The notes: generated by a model not told the origin, from the letters alone. A DNA stretch of 6,598 nucleotides from Lachnospiraceae bacterium (GCA_024403585.1 JAKSRN010000106.1:1-6598); one strand, 5' to 3'; positions 1 through 6,098 are shown, counted from the first letter of the stretch. A program made the numbers and translations.

Positions 1-155
1 AGCCAGGACATGGCCAGCCATCCTTCGACAAACAGTTTGCACGTGACTGGCTCAAGGCGAACGATCATGACTGGGAGCTTCCTCAGGAGATTGTTGACAA
101 GACCATCGCTAAATACCTGCAGGCTTACAAACTTCTGACCAGAAAAGATCTTTAA
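1..155 (+). CDS. purC: 3' end of SAICAR synthetase (phosphoribosylaminoimidazole-succinocarboxamide synthase)
   Basis: Only the last 50 codons are in the window; the frame begins at base 3 and ends with TAA at 153-155. The tail starts with PGHGQPSFDKQFARDWL and finishes with IAKYLQAYKLLTRKDL. The first block matches the conserved C-terminal region of the longer PurC form, where the G-x-x-QPSFDKQF segment precedes a W-x-x-P-x-x-x-V-x-x-T-x-x-K-Y final helix. The enzyme condenses CAIR with aspartate, using ATP, to form SAICAR in cytosolic de novo purine synthesis. The start, the catalytic core and the promoter lie outside the window, so intactness cannot be judged. No other purine gene follows. 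The gene ends at a hairpin terminator shared with the convergent thrH, so it is the last gene of its unit. Identification rests on recognised motif similarity. Confidence 0.88.
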   Translation, partial: PGHGQPSFDKQFARDWLKANDHDWELPQEIVDKTIAKYLQAYKLLTRKDL

Positions 156-211
156 TTCCAGTCGCCAGATTCACGCAAGTGTGCACTTGACTCGTTATTT
201 TCGAGTATGCA

Positions 212-237
212 AAAGGGCTGCCATTCGGCAGCCCTTT
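212..237. terminator. Bidirectional intrinsic terminator between purC and thrH
   Basis: There is a perfect 11-bp stem: AAAGGGCTGCC (212-222) pairs with GGCAGCCCTTT (227-237) around a 4-base loop, ATTC. On the plus strand it is followed by a T-rich tail (TTTCTTTA). On the minus strand the A's at 211-214 become a T tail. It lies 57 bases after the purC stop and 45 bases beyond the thrH stop, where two convergent genes need one. Confidence 0.93.
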
Positions 238-281
238 CTTTATGTCTCAAAACCTTCTCTTTCAAGACCCTATTCTGTTAT

Positions 282-884
282 TCAATCCATAGCACCCTTG
301 ATTGCTGCAAGCAGCTCATCAAATGTCTCGTATGCAGGATACTGAGGATAATCCTTCTTGATCTGCTCAGTACTTCTGAAGAGGAAGCCTGCTTTACTGA
401 TCTCGATCATGCCCAGATCATTGAAACTGTCTCCGCTGGCAATTGTCTCAAATCCAACAGACTGCAGTGCTTTTACTGTGCTGTATTTGGATTTCTCGCA
501 GCGCATCTTATATCCTGTAATCTCGCCGTTCTCTGCAACCTCGAGAGAGTTGCAGAAGATCGTCGGCCATCCCAGTTTCTTCATCAGCGGTTTTGCGAAC
601 TCTGTAAAGGTATCGCTGATGATCACTACCTGTGTAATAGAACGAAGCTCATCCAGAAACTCTTTTGCTCCCGGAAGCGGCTCGATCTTCTCGATGGTAG
701 CCTGAATCTCCTTCAGTCCAAGGCCATGCTCCTTCAGGATTCCCAGTCTCCAGTTCATCAGTTTATCGTAATCAGGCTCATCTCTGGTGGTTCTTTTCAG
801 CTCCGGGATTCCACTCGCCTCTGAGAAAGCGATCCAAATCTCCGGTACCAGTACACCTTCCAGATCCAAACAAGTAATATACAT
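282..884 (-). CDS. thrH: ThrH-type HAD phosphatase (phosphoserine phosphatase / homoserine phosphotransferase)
   Basis: This 200-residue HAD-superfamily protein has the ThrH signature at its N-terminus, MYITCLDLEGVLVPEIW. The motif I nucleophile is D7 with E9 in place of the usual second Asp, which is typical of ThrH. Motif II is SDT at 90-92, the motif III lysine is probably around 131-138, and motif IV is GDSFND at 151-156. Length and the order of motifs match Pseudomonas ThrH (about 205 residues). That enzyme dephosphorylates phosphoserine and can transfer the phosphate to homoserine, linking serine and threonine metabolism in the cytosol. The frame stays open upstream to 977, but I place the start at ATG 884: GGAGG lies 9 bases before it, homology begins exactly there, and an extended -10 promoter lies inside the would-be extension. 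The gene is transcribed alone and ends with TGA. Whether this homologue has both activities is not shown by the sequence. Confidence 0.88.
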   Translation of the reverse strand: MYITCLDLEGVLVPEIWIAFSEASGIPELKRTTRDEPDYDKLMNWRLGILKEHGLGLKEIQATIEKIEPLPGAKEFLDELRSITQVVIISDTFTEFAKPLMKKLGWPTIFCNSLEVAENGEITGYKMRCEKSKYSTVKALQSVGFETIASGDSFNDLGMIEISKAGFLFRSTEQIKKDYPQYPAYETFDELLAAIKGAMD

Positions 885-893
885 ATATTTCAA

Positions 894-898
894 CCTCC
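894..898 (-). promoter_or_regulatory. thrH ribosome binding site (GGAGG)
   Basis: On the minus strand GGAGG sits 9 bases before ATG 884. It is the only good Shine-Dalgarno in this frame and rules out the longer open frame reaching 977. Confidence 0.85.
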
Positions 899-948
899 AT
901 CGTAATTCTCTACTTTCATTCCGCAATACGAAAGCATTGCACCGATGT

Positions 949-977
949 AGTATAGCACGGAAAGGACCTGTCCGCAA
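949..977 (-). promoter_or_regulatory. Predicted thrH promoter with extended -10
   Basis: On the minus strand TATACT (949-954) is preceded by TGC (955-957), giving an extended -10 (TGnTATACT). A weak -35, TTGCGG (972-977), lies 17 bases upstream. Transcription would start near 942, leaving a leader of about 57 bases, too short for a T-box or a typical riboswitch. The position between the cof-like gene and thrH indicates thrH has its own promoter. Confidence 0.65.
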
Positions 978-1005
978 GAGAAAAACGATTGTTTTTATTG
1001 TGCGT

Positions 1006-1021
1006 ACATTATCTGTAATGT
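1006..1021. repeat. Perfect dyad ACATTA-N4-TAATGT upstream of thrH promoter
   Basis: ACATTA (1006-1011) and TAATGT (1016-1021) form a perfect 6-bp inverted repeat around TCTG. It lies about 30 bases upstream of the predicted thrH -35. It could be a regulator site or simply AT-rich chance symmetry. It has no T tract, so it is not a terminator by itself. Confidence 0.4.
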
Positions 1022-1054
1022 GTCCGTCTCACAGAAACAGTTGTAGTTCTGTTT

Positions 1055-1897
1055 CTATTTCAGGAATTTTCGGAAACCAAAAGCGATTCCCTCATGATCA
1101 TTGTTTCTTGTCACATATTCAGCCATATCCCGAAGTTCCGGCACTCCATTCTCCATGGAAACTCCAAATCCGGCTGCCTTGATCATGGTCAGATCATTGG
1201 AACCGTCTCCGAATGCTGCCACCTGCTCTCTTGAAATCCCCAGATGCTCAGCCAGCGCCATCAGTGCTGCTCCTTTATTTGCCTCTGCATAGTTCATCTC
1301 GATATTATTCACAACAGAAGAGGTAACTGCCAGCCACGGAAACTGATCACTGATCATCTTCATATATTCAGCCTTATGCGCCTTGACTTCTGATGGCAGC
1401 ATGTAGATCTGCAGCTTCTGCACGCCTCTTTTTTTATCTGCGATAAAATCAGCCAGGTTTTCTACCGGTGTACGGAAAGTTTTCAGCATCTTCAGATAAT
1501 GAGGATCCGGTCCGAAAGGATCCACATGCTCCTGCATATGGCGGTTCATCCAGCCCCAGTTATCAATATAGGCGTCATATACCAGTGGACAAGGCAGTGT
1601 TTCGATATACTCAATCACTTCGATTGCCTTCTCCCACGGAATACAGGAAGAATAGATCTCCTTCTTCTCCACTACATCGTATACAGAAGCACCATTTACA
1701 GTGATGGCATAATGAAGAAATGGAAATTTGCGAACATTTTCAGGCATTCCCCCGAAGAAGCGGCCCGTACATGGAACGATCTCAATCCCTTTTTCAGCTG
1801 CCTTATACAACATTTTTCTGCTCTCATCAGTGACCTGTTTATTGGAATTCAGCAATGTGCCGTCCAGATCCAGCGCCACCAGTTTAATTCTCTGCAT
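1055..1897 (-). CDS. Cof-type HAD-IIB family sugar-phosphate phosphatase
   Basis: The protein has 280 residues, the usual length for the Cof/YidA-like HAD subfamily IIB. Motif I is DLDGTLL with nucleophile D10 and acid/base D12. Motif II is the Thr in CTGR (T44), the motif III lysine is in NKG (K208), and motif IV is GDGSND (230-235, with D231, N234 and D235). The region from about 85 to 195 between motifs II and III is the C2 cap that selects the substrate. These cytosolic Mg-dependent enzymes dephosphorylate sugar phosphates, FMN, pyridoxal phosphate and similar metabolites; the exact substrate cannot be read from the sequence. The start at ATG 1897 is fixed by AGGAGG 6 bases upstream and by homology beginning at MQRIKLVALDLDGT; the frame is open to 2026 without support. 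It lies 170 bases upstream of thrH, on the same strand, and diverges from the lipoprotein gene. The stop is TAG. Confidence 0.88.
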   Translation of the reverse strand: MQRIKLVALDLDGTLLNSNKQVTDESRKMLYKAAEKGIEIVPCTGRFFGGMPENVRKFPFLHYAITVNGASVYDVVEKKEIYSSCIPWEKAIEVIEYIETLPCPLVYDAYIDNWGWMNRHMQEHVDPFGPDPHYLKMLKTFRTPVENLADFIADKKRGVQKLQIYMLPSEVKAHKAEYMKMISDQFPWLAVTSSVVNNIEMNYAEANKGAALMALAEHLGISREQVAAFGDGSNDLTMIKAAGFGVSMENGVPELRDMAEYVTRNNDHEGIAFGFRKFLK

Positions 1898-1903
1898 AAT
1901 ATT

Positions 1904-1909
1904 CCTCCT
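1904..1909 (-). promoter_or_regulatory. Strong ribosome binding site of the Cof-type gene (AGGAGG)
   Basis: AGGAGG on the minus strand lies 6 bases before ATG 1897 and decides the start against an in-frame extension to 2026. I see no convincing promoter for this gene in 1910-2026. The best pair is TTGTGA with TATTCT at a short 15-base spacing, which I do not call. Confidence 0.9.
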
Positions 1910-1962
1910 CTGTATCAGAATACTTTTCACAATATCTTCACAAACAGGGAAGCCCCCGCTTC

Positions 1963-1991
1963 TTGTTTTCCGACACAACCAATGATAAAAT
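1963..1991 (+). promoter_or_regulatory. Predicted promoter of the lipoprotein gene
   Basis: TTGTTT (1963-1968) and TAAAAT (1986-1991) are separated by 17 bases, and TGA directly before the -10 gives an extended -10. The expected start near 1998 gives a leader of about 29 bases. The site lies in the 129-base gap shared with the divergent Cof-type gene. Confidence 0.6.
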
Positions 1992-2015
1992 ATATCGTGA
2001 ATTCTAAGAGAAAGC

Positions 2016-2020
2016 AAGGT
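2016..2020 (+). promoter_or_regulatory. Modest ribosome binding site of the lipoprotein gene
   Basis: AAGGT ends 6 bases before ATG 2027. It is weaker than the sites of the neighbouring genes but correctly spaced, and it supports the start at the signal peptide. Confidence 0.6.
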
Positions 2021-2026
2021 ATTCAC

Positions 2027-2665
2027 ATGAATAATAAAAGAAAACTCGCAATTTTAACACTATTGGGACTGACTCTCCTTTCCCTGCCGGGCTGTGGCAA
2101 AAGCAGCCAGACAACCGGCAGCTCTTCTGTCAGCGCCTCCTCCGAAGACGGATCCAACTCTGTCAATGAGAATATCACCACGGTTTCCACTTACTATGAG
2201 GAGCCTGCCGAAGAAGCCAACACCGGCGATGCAGAAGGCTATATTCCGGAGGACATTCCGGAAGGAACCGTAGTTGATGCCGAAATCGGAAAAGAATTCA
2301 TCTTCCATGAGCAGGGACACGACGCTTATGCAGTAAGCATTGACAAGGCTGAATTCACAGACCGCCGCTCTTCTATCCCCGGTATGGAAGCAGAGCAGGT
2401 TCTCCTTATCACCTACAGCTATCGTTCTTTGGAAGAAACACCTCATTTGGTAGATGATATGAGCTTCCGCCTCTTCAAGGATGAAGAAGCCATGGAAAAC
2501 TACTATGTGGATGAACAGCTCATGGGCGATGTGGCAGGCAGCGATCCTGTTACTGCAGAAATCTGCTTCGCTGTTCCTAAGGATGCCAAAGAGTTCTCTC
2601 TGTTTGTTGTAGACAATGCACAAGCAGACAACGAGAATTATCTGCTCTTGCTGGATATGAAATAA
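2027..2665 (+). CDS. Lipoprotein with a DUF4352/DUF5067-like extracellular domain
   Basis: This is a 212-residue predicted surface lipoprotein. Residues 1-6 (MNNKRK) are basic, 7-20 form a hydrophobic helix, and LPGC (20-23) is a lipobox with the acylated Cys at 23; the Pro at -2 is less common than Ala or Ser. Residues 24-48 form a Ser-rich linker and 50-85 an acidic stretch. About 86-212 is a compact domain with alternating beta-strand pattern, including EQVLLITYSYRS and a late VPKDAKEFSLFVVDN segment. That pattern resembles DUF4352/DUF5067-type beta-sandwich lipoproteins, whose ligands are generally unknown; the family assignment is from memory, not a search. The start ATG 2027 has AAGG 7 bases upstream and begins exactly at the signal peptide, so the much longer open frame from 1499 is rejected. 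The gene stands alone, with its own promoter and a terminator right after it. I cannot assign a function. Confidence 0.82.
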   Translation: MNNKRKLAILTLLGLTLLSLPGCGKSSQTTGSSSVSASSEDGSNSVNENITTVSTYYEEPAEEANTGDAEGYIPEDIPEGTVVDAEIGKEFIFHEQGHDAYAVSIDKAEFTDRRSSIPGMEAEQVLLITYSYRSLEETPHLVDDMSFRLFKDEEAMENYYVDEQLMGDVAGSDPVTAEICFAVPKDAKEFSLFVVDNAQADNENYLLLLDMK

Positions 2666-2671
2666 CGACAA

Positions 2672-2718
2672 AAAAATCCCTGAAGGAGCAGTTTCTTCTG
2701 CATCCCTCAGGGATTTTT
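2672..2718. terminator. Bidirectional terminator between lipoprotein and helicase genes
   Basis: A 12-bp outer stem, AAAAATCCCTGA (2672-2683) with TCAGGGATTTTT (2707-2718), is continued by inner GGA/TCC and GCAG/CTGC pairs with one mismatch and one bulged A, closing on a TTTCTT loop. The T run at 2714-2718 serves the plus strand, and the A run at 2670-2676 gives a T run on the minus strand. It starts 6 bases after the lipoprotein stop and lies 54 bases beyond the helicase stop. Confidence 0.93.
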
Positions 2719-2771
2719 CTATAATATAACTGTTTTCTATATCTGATGCCCAAAAGCAAATTTAATCGTTT

Positions 2772-5141
2772 TTATTTCTGATTCCAGAAAGCCGCGAGAC
2801 TCTCCTCCACGGTTCGGAGCGTACAGACCCCACAGTCACTCCACTCTGCCGGAAAGAGGCTCCGGGTTTCCGAATTCCGAAAACGATCATCCAGAAGCAG
2901 GATCACTCCCTGGTCCTCCTGGGTTCTGATCACCCTGCCTGCTGCCTGCAGGACCTTGTTGATCCCCGGAAAGCGATAGGCAATATCAAAGCCGTTCTCG
3001 CCCTTCCTGTCATAATACTGTTTCAGCAGCTCTCTCTCCTCTCCGATCTGAGGAATGCCGGGGCCTACCACGATCACACCGATCAGAGCTTCGCCCGTCA
3101 GGTCGATTCCCTCTCCGAAGATTCCTCCCATCACGCACAAGCCCAGAGCTGCCTGGTCTTTTTCTGCCGAAAAGGCCTCCAGGAATTCCTCTCTCTCCCG
3201 CTCATTCATGGATGGTTTCTGGCAGTAGAGTACCAGATCCTGTTCCCGGTCCGAAAGCTCCTGCAATTCCTCTCTCACTGCCTGCAGCATGGAATAGGAT
3301 GGGAAGAACACCAGATAGTTCCCCTTCCTTGCAAGTACAGTTTTTTCTATATAAGAAGCAATCTTCCGAAACTCTTCCGGCGTACGCCTTGTATAACGGC
3401 TGCTCACATCCGCACCGATGGTCAAAAGACGGTTTTCCCGTGGGAAAGGCGATGGAATATACACCGCATAGTCATCCTCTCTGCCGCTCAGCATCTTCTG
3501 GTAATAGCGCACCGGAAGCAGTGTCGCCGAAAAGAGAATACTGCTGCGTCCCTTGTCCAGCCCCCTTTGCAGGTTTGTTGCCGGGTTCACACAGAAGAGA
3601 CGGATCTGAAAGTCTCCACCCTGCAGATAATTAGCATAGATCACATAATTCTCATCCAGAAGATCTGCGATACCCAGGAAACCATAAACCTGGAAGTAGA
3701 ATTCCAACATCTCTTTACGAAGAGCTCCATCCTTCAGTTCCCCCAGCATCTCATCCATCTGTCCGGCAAGATTCATCATGGCAAGGACCAGATCCCCTAC
3801 TCCCTCCAGCTCTGTCATGCCGTCACACTGGCGCTTGTAGGCCAGAAGGATCTTGTTCACTCGCTCCATGGCTTTCTCCACCTTCGGATAAAGCCCCTTC
3901 ACTTTTCTTTTGGCGGCCAGCACATCCTCTTTTACAATAGAGGCACTGTACATCTCTCTTCCACGCTCCACCAGATTGTGGGCCTCATCGATCAGAAAGA
4001 TCCCCTCACCGGCAGGCGTTCCCTCGCCAAAGAAGCGTTTCAGACGGACCGTTGGATCAAAGGCATAATTGTAGTCACAGATGATGGCATCCATGAAAAG
4101 CGCCAGATCCAGCTGTAATTCATAGGGGCAGACCGAATAGGCCTCCGCCTGTTCCAGGATTGTTTCCCTGTCATAGACATCTCTCTCTGTCAGCATATGA
4201 TAGAGTGCCTCATTGACCCTGTCATAGTGTCCTTTGGCTCTTGGACAGATTTCCGGATCGCAGTCCACCTCATCAAGCACACAGAGCTTCTCCTTAGCTG
4301 TGATAGTGATATTTCGAAAGGCCAGTCCCTTTCCCTTCAGAATGGAAAATGCCTCCTCCGCCACCGTTCTTGTAATGGTCTTCGCTGTCAGATAAAACAC
4401 CCGTTCCGCCAGCCCTTCACCCAGAGCCCGAACCGCAGGATAGACAGCCGAAATTGTCTTTCCAACTCCTGTAGGTGCCTGAACAAACAACTGCTTTTTC
4501 CGAAGAATGGTCCGGTAGATGTCTGCCACTAAAGACTTCTGCCCTTCCCTGTAGTCAAAGGGAAATGCCAGCTCCTGCATGGAAGCATTCCTCTCCTGTC
4601 TGGAATTTTCCTGCAGATCAGCCCAGCAGCCATAACTGTCAAGGAGATCCGAAAACCACAGGTCCAGTTCCTCCGCGGAACAGACCTGCACAAACTTCCG
4701 GATCTCCTCTGTTTCCATCTGGCAGTAAGTTAACTGAACACGGATCTCTGTCAGGCCATGCTGCAGAGCGTAGATGACCGCATAACACTTAGCCTGGGCA
4801 AGGTGCACCGGAATTGCTTCTTCCATAAGGCGAACATCCTGATAAACACCTTTGATCTCATCGATCAGGATTCCCTTCTTGTCGGTCAGGATTCCATCCG
4901 CTCTTCCTTCCAGTACAAGGATGCAGGACTCCCGCTCCATCTCATATTTCAGAGGAACCTCTGCCTGGTAGCCGCTGCCCATCTTTTTCTGGATCTTCCG
5001 GTGGATCCGGCTGCCTTTCTGCATGGCTTCCTTATCCCGCCATCCTCCGGAGCCGCCCCGAAGATCACCGCTTCTCAGTAAAAATTCTACGAGAGTACGG
5101 ACCGAAATCCGTACTCTCCTTTTTTCAACACAATCTGTCAT
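2772..5141 (-). CDS. Rad3/XPD (DinG)-family ATP-dependent DNA helicase with N-terminal PD-(D/E)XK nuclease-like domain
   Basis: The protein has 789 residues from ATG 5141. Residues 1-190 resemble a RecB/Cas4-type PD-(D/E)XK nuclease: H47 in RIHRKI, D82 in GRAD, D94-E95-x-K97, then Q116 and Y120 in HLAQAKCYA. The helicase follows. Walker A is APTGVGKT (222-229); four cysteines (287, 294, 299, 338) match the Fe-S cluster of XPD-type enzymes; the DEAH box is at 385-388; SAT is at 538-540; GEGIDL is near 676; and motif VI QAAGRVIRT begins at 732. The family unwinds DNA 5' to 3' in repair or R-loop and replication-conflict processing in the cytosol. Nuclease activity is inferred from motifs only. 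Start choice is uncertain. The frame also opens at TTG 5180, ATG 5141 has AGGAG a distant 15 bases away, and a good AAGGAG lies inside the frame before an ATT codon. The stop is TAA, followed by the shared terminator. It lies 109 bases downstream of mrp. Confidence 0.87.
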   Translation of the reverse strand: MTDCVEKRRVRISVRTLVEFLLRSGDLRGGSGGWRDKEAMQKGSRIHRKIQKKMGSGYQAEVPLKYEMERESCILVLEGRADGILTDKKGILIDEIKGVYQDVRLMEEAIPVHLAQAKCYAVIYALQHGLTEIRVQLTYCQMETEEIRKFVQVCSAEELDLWFSDLLDSYGCWADLQENSRQERNASMQELAFPFDYREGQKSLVADIYRTILRKKQLFVQAPTGVGKTISAVYPAVRALGEGLAERVFYLTAKTITRTVAEEAFSILKGKGLAFRNITITAKEKLCVLDEVDCDPEICPRAKGHYDRVNEALYHMLTERDVYDRETILEQAEAYSVCPYELQLDLALFMDAIICDYNYAFDPTVRLKRFFGEGTPAGEGIFLIDEAHNLVERGREMYSASIVKEDVLAAKRKVKGLYPKVEKAMERVNKILLAYKRQCDGMTELEGVGDLVLAMMNLAGQMDEMLGELKDGALRKEMLEFYFQVYGFLGIADLLDENYVIYANYLQGGDFQIRLFCVNPATNLQRGLDKGRSSILFSATLLPVRYYQKMLSGREDDYAVYIPSPFPRENRLLTIGADVSSRYTRRTPEEFRKIASYIEKTVLARKGNYLVFFPSYSMLQAVREELQELSDREQDLVLYCQKPSMNEREREEFLEAFSAEKDQAALGLCVMGGIFGEGIDLTGEALIGVIVVGPGIPQIGEERELLKQYYDRKGENGFDIAYRFPGINKVLQAAGRVIRTQEDQGVILLLDDRFRNSETRSLFPAEWSDCGVCTLRTVEESLAAFWNQK
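5091..5125 (+). terminator. Terminator-shaped hairpin antisense to the helicase 5' end
   Basis: GAGAGTACGGA (5091-5101) pairs perfectly with TCCGTACTCTC (5108-5118) around a 6-base loop, followed by C and six T's (5120-5125). Read on the plus strand it has full intrinsic-terminator form, yet it lies inside helicase codons 6 to 17. In the helicase mRNA the same bases form a stable hairpin just after the start, with a UUCG-like loop. It may stop antisense transcription or affect initiation. Part of the symmetry comes from the repeated VR codons in the protein. Confidence 0.55.
5116..5121 (-). promoter_or_regulatory. Internal Shine-Dalgarno-like AAGGAG in the helicase start region
   Basis: AAGGAG on the minus strand lies 7 bases before an in-frame ATT (5106-5108, residue Ile12), at ideal spacing. 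It is better placed than anything before ATG 5141. It would fit a rare AUU start giving a 778-residue protein, or may be chance. The hairpin at 5091-5118 covers part of it. Confidence 0.3.
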
Positions 5142-5250
5142 TCTTTCAAGTCGAAGCTCCTGCGGAGACCTGGCGCGCAATTCTGATCAGCTTTGCTGAT
5201 ATCTTCCTTGAAAAATCGCTGCGCAACCTACGCGGAGCGTATAACATCAC
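5142..5250. repeat. Palindrome-dense spacer between mrp and the helicase gene
   Basis: This 109-base gap holds several small inverted repeats in a row: CTCC-TGC-GGAG (5157-5167), a GCGCGC palindrome (5173-5178), ATCAGC-TTT-GCTGAT (5186-5200), and a GC-rich bulged hairpin (5217-5239). The density is higher than in the other spacers of the window and recalls REP-like intergenic elements, though other genomic copies cannot be seen here. I found no clear promoter for the helicase in it. Confidence 0.45.
5211..5239 (-). terminator. Probable intrinsic terminator of the csoR-mrp unit
   Basis: On the minus strand CGCT-CC-GCG pairs with CGC-AGCG around a 7-base loop, with two bulged C's, and is followed by ATTTTT. 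It begins 11 bases after the mrp stop codon. The stem is short (7 pairs) but nearly all GC. Some read-through into the helicase gene is possible. Confidence 0.6.
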
Positions 5251-6075
5251 TTACTGCAGAACTTTTACAGCCTCTGCCAGATAATTATTGATGATACATC
5301 CAAATGTTCCTGTATCTGCTGCCAGAGCATACTCACGGCGGATCGGCATCTTTCCAAGCACCTCAGTGTTCAGAGACTCTGCGATCTCATCGATATGGCT
5401 CTCACCGAATACCGGAATCTGTTTTCCACAATCAGGGCACTCAATGTAGCTGTAGTTCTCAACGATTCCCAGTACAGGGATTCCCATCATTCCAGCCATG
5501 TTATATGCCTTCTTAACGATCATACGAACCAGATCCTGTGGTGAAGATACGATCACAACACCCTCTACAGGCAGGGACTGGAATACTGTCAGCGGAACGT
5601 CACCTGTTCCAGGAGGCATATCTACAAAGAGATAGTCCAGCTCGCCCCATACAACATCTGTCCAGAACTGTTTTACAACACCTGCGATTACAGGTCCTCT
5701 CCAGATTACCGGCTCCTCTTCAGAATTCAGAAGCAGGTTGATGGACATAACCTTTACACCGTTTCCAGACTCAGGAGGAATGATTCCTGCCTCAGTTACT
5801 GCTGCCGGTTTGGAAAGACCGTACATTCTTGGAATGGATGGTCCTGTGATATCTGCATCCAGGATACCTACTTTGTATCCCTCTGCTGCCATTGCATTCG
5901 CAAGGGAAGCTGTTACCATAGATTTACCAACGCCGCCCTTTCCGCTGACAACGCCGATTACATGTGTGATCTTTGAATCCGGGTTCAGATCAACCAGAAA
6001 GCTGTTGCTCTCTTTACTCTTGCATCCTTCGCAGCTCTCTTTGCTGCAGGATGTGTTGCTGCATTCTCTAGCCAT
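5251..6075 (-). CDS. mrp: Mrp/ApbC-Nbp35 family iron-sulfur cluster carrier ATPase
   Basis: This 274-residue P-loop protein carries the deviant Walker A GKGGVGKS (45-52), a switch-type DADITGPS segment (73-80) and FVDMPPGTGD (150-159), all hallmarks of Mrp/Nbp35 ATPases. CPDC (213-216) is the conserved CxxC that binds a bridging [4Fe-4S] cluster in the dimer. The family holds and transfers Fe-S clusters to apo-proteins in the cytosol, dependent on ATP. The N-terminus adds four cysteines, C5, C10, C15 and C18 (C-x4-C-x4-C-x2-C), which may hold a second metal site like Nbp35; the spacing differs from the eukaryotic motif. There is no N-terminal MIP18/DUF59 domain. The start at ATG 6075 has GAGG 8 bases upstream. 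It lies 23 bases after the CsoR-like gene on the same strand, so the two are probably co-transcribed, and a hairpin terminator follows the TAA stop. Confidence 0.92.
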   Translation of the reverse strand: MARECSNTSCSKESCEGCKSKESNSFLVDLNPDSKITHVIGVVSGKGGVGKSMVTASLANAMAAEGYKVGILDADITGPSIPRMYGLSKPAAVTEAGIIPPESGNGVKVMSINLLLNSEEEPVIWRGPVIAGVVKQFWTDVVWGELDYLFVDMPPGTGDVPLTVFQSLPVEGVVIVSSPQDLVRMIVKKAYNMAGMMGIPVLGIVENYSYIECPDCGKQIPVFGESHIDEIAESLNTEVLGKMPIRREYALAADTGTFGCIINNYLAEAVKVLQ

Positions 6076-6098
6076 TACATATTCCTCTCTTTTTTCAC

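Noticed and set aside
207..824. Long plus-strand open frame of 205 codons opposite thrH
   Set aside because: It starts inside the terminator hairpin, has no ribosome binding site and no recognisable domain, and is antisense to a clear HAD gene.
885..977. Upstream extension of thrH to 977
   Set aside because: The predicted -10 lies within it, GGAGG is placed for ATG 884, and ThrH homology starts at that Met.
1033..1056. AGAAACAG/CTGTTTCT hairpin as terminator of the Cof-type gene
   Set aside because: It overlaps the stop codon and has no T tract on the minus strand; kept only as a dyad.
1499..2026. N-terminal extension of the lipoprotein frame
   Set aside because: It is antisense to the Cof-type gene, and the real protein begins with a textbook signal peptide and lipobox at 2027 after its own promoter.
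1898..2026. Promoter of the Cof-type gene (TTGTGA and TATTCT)
   Set aside because: The spacing is 15 bases and both boxes are poor matches, so I do not call it.
2060..2671. Minus-strand open frame of 203 codons opposite the lipoprotein gene
   Set aside because: It begins inside the terminator, has no family resemblance, and is the shadow of a well-supported lipoprotein.
3212..5081. Several plus-strand open frames across the helicase gene
   Set aside because: They are Ser/His/Pro-rich shadow translations without domains or ribosome sites, opposite a motif-complete helicase.
5142..5210. Promoter for the helicase gene
   Set aside because: No TTGACA-like and TATAAT-like pair with 16-18 base spacing could be found; expression may come from read-through or from an unrecognised promoter.
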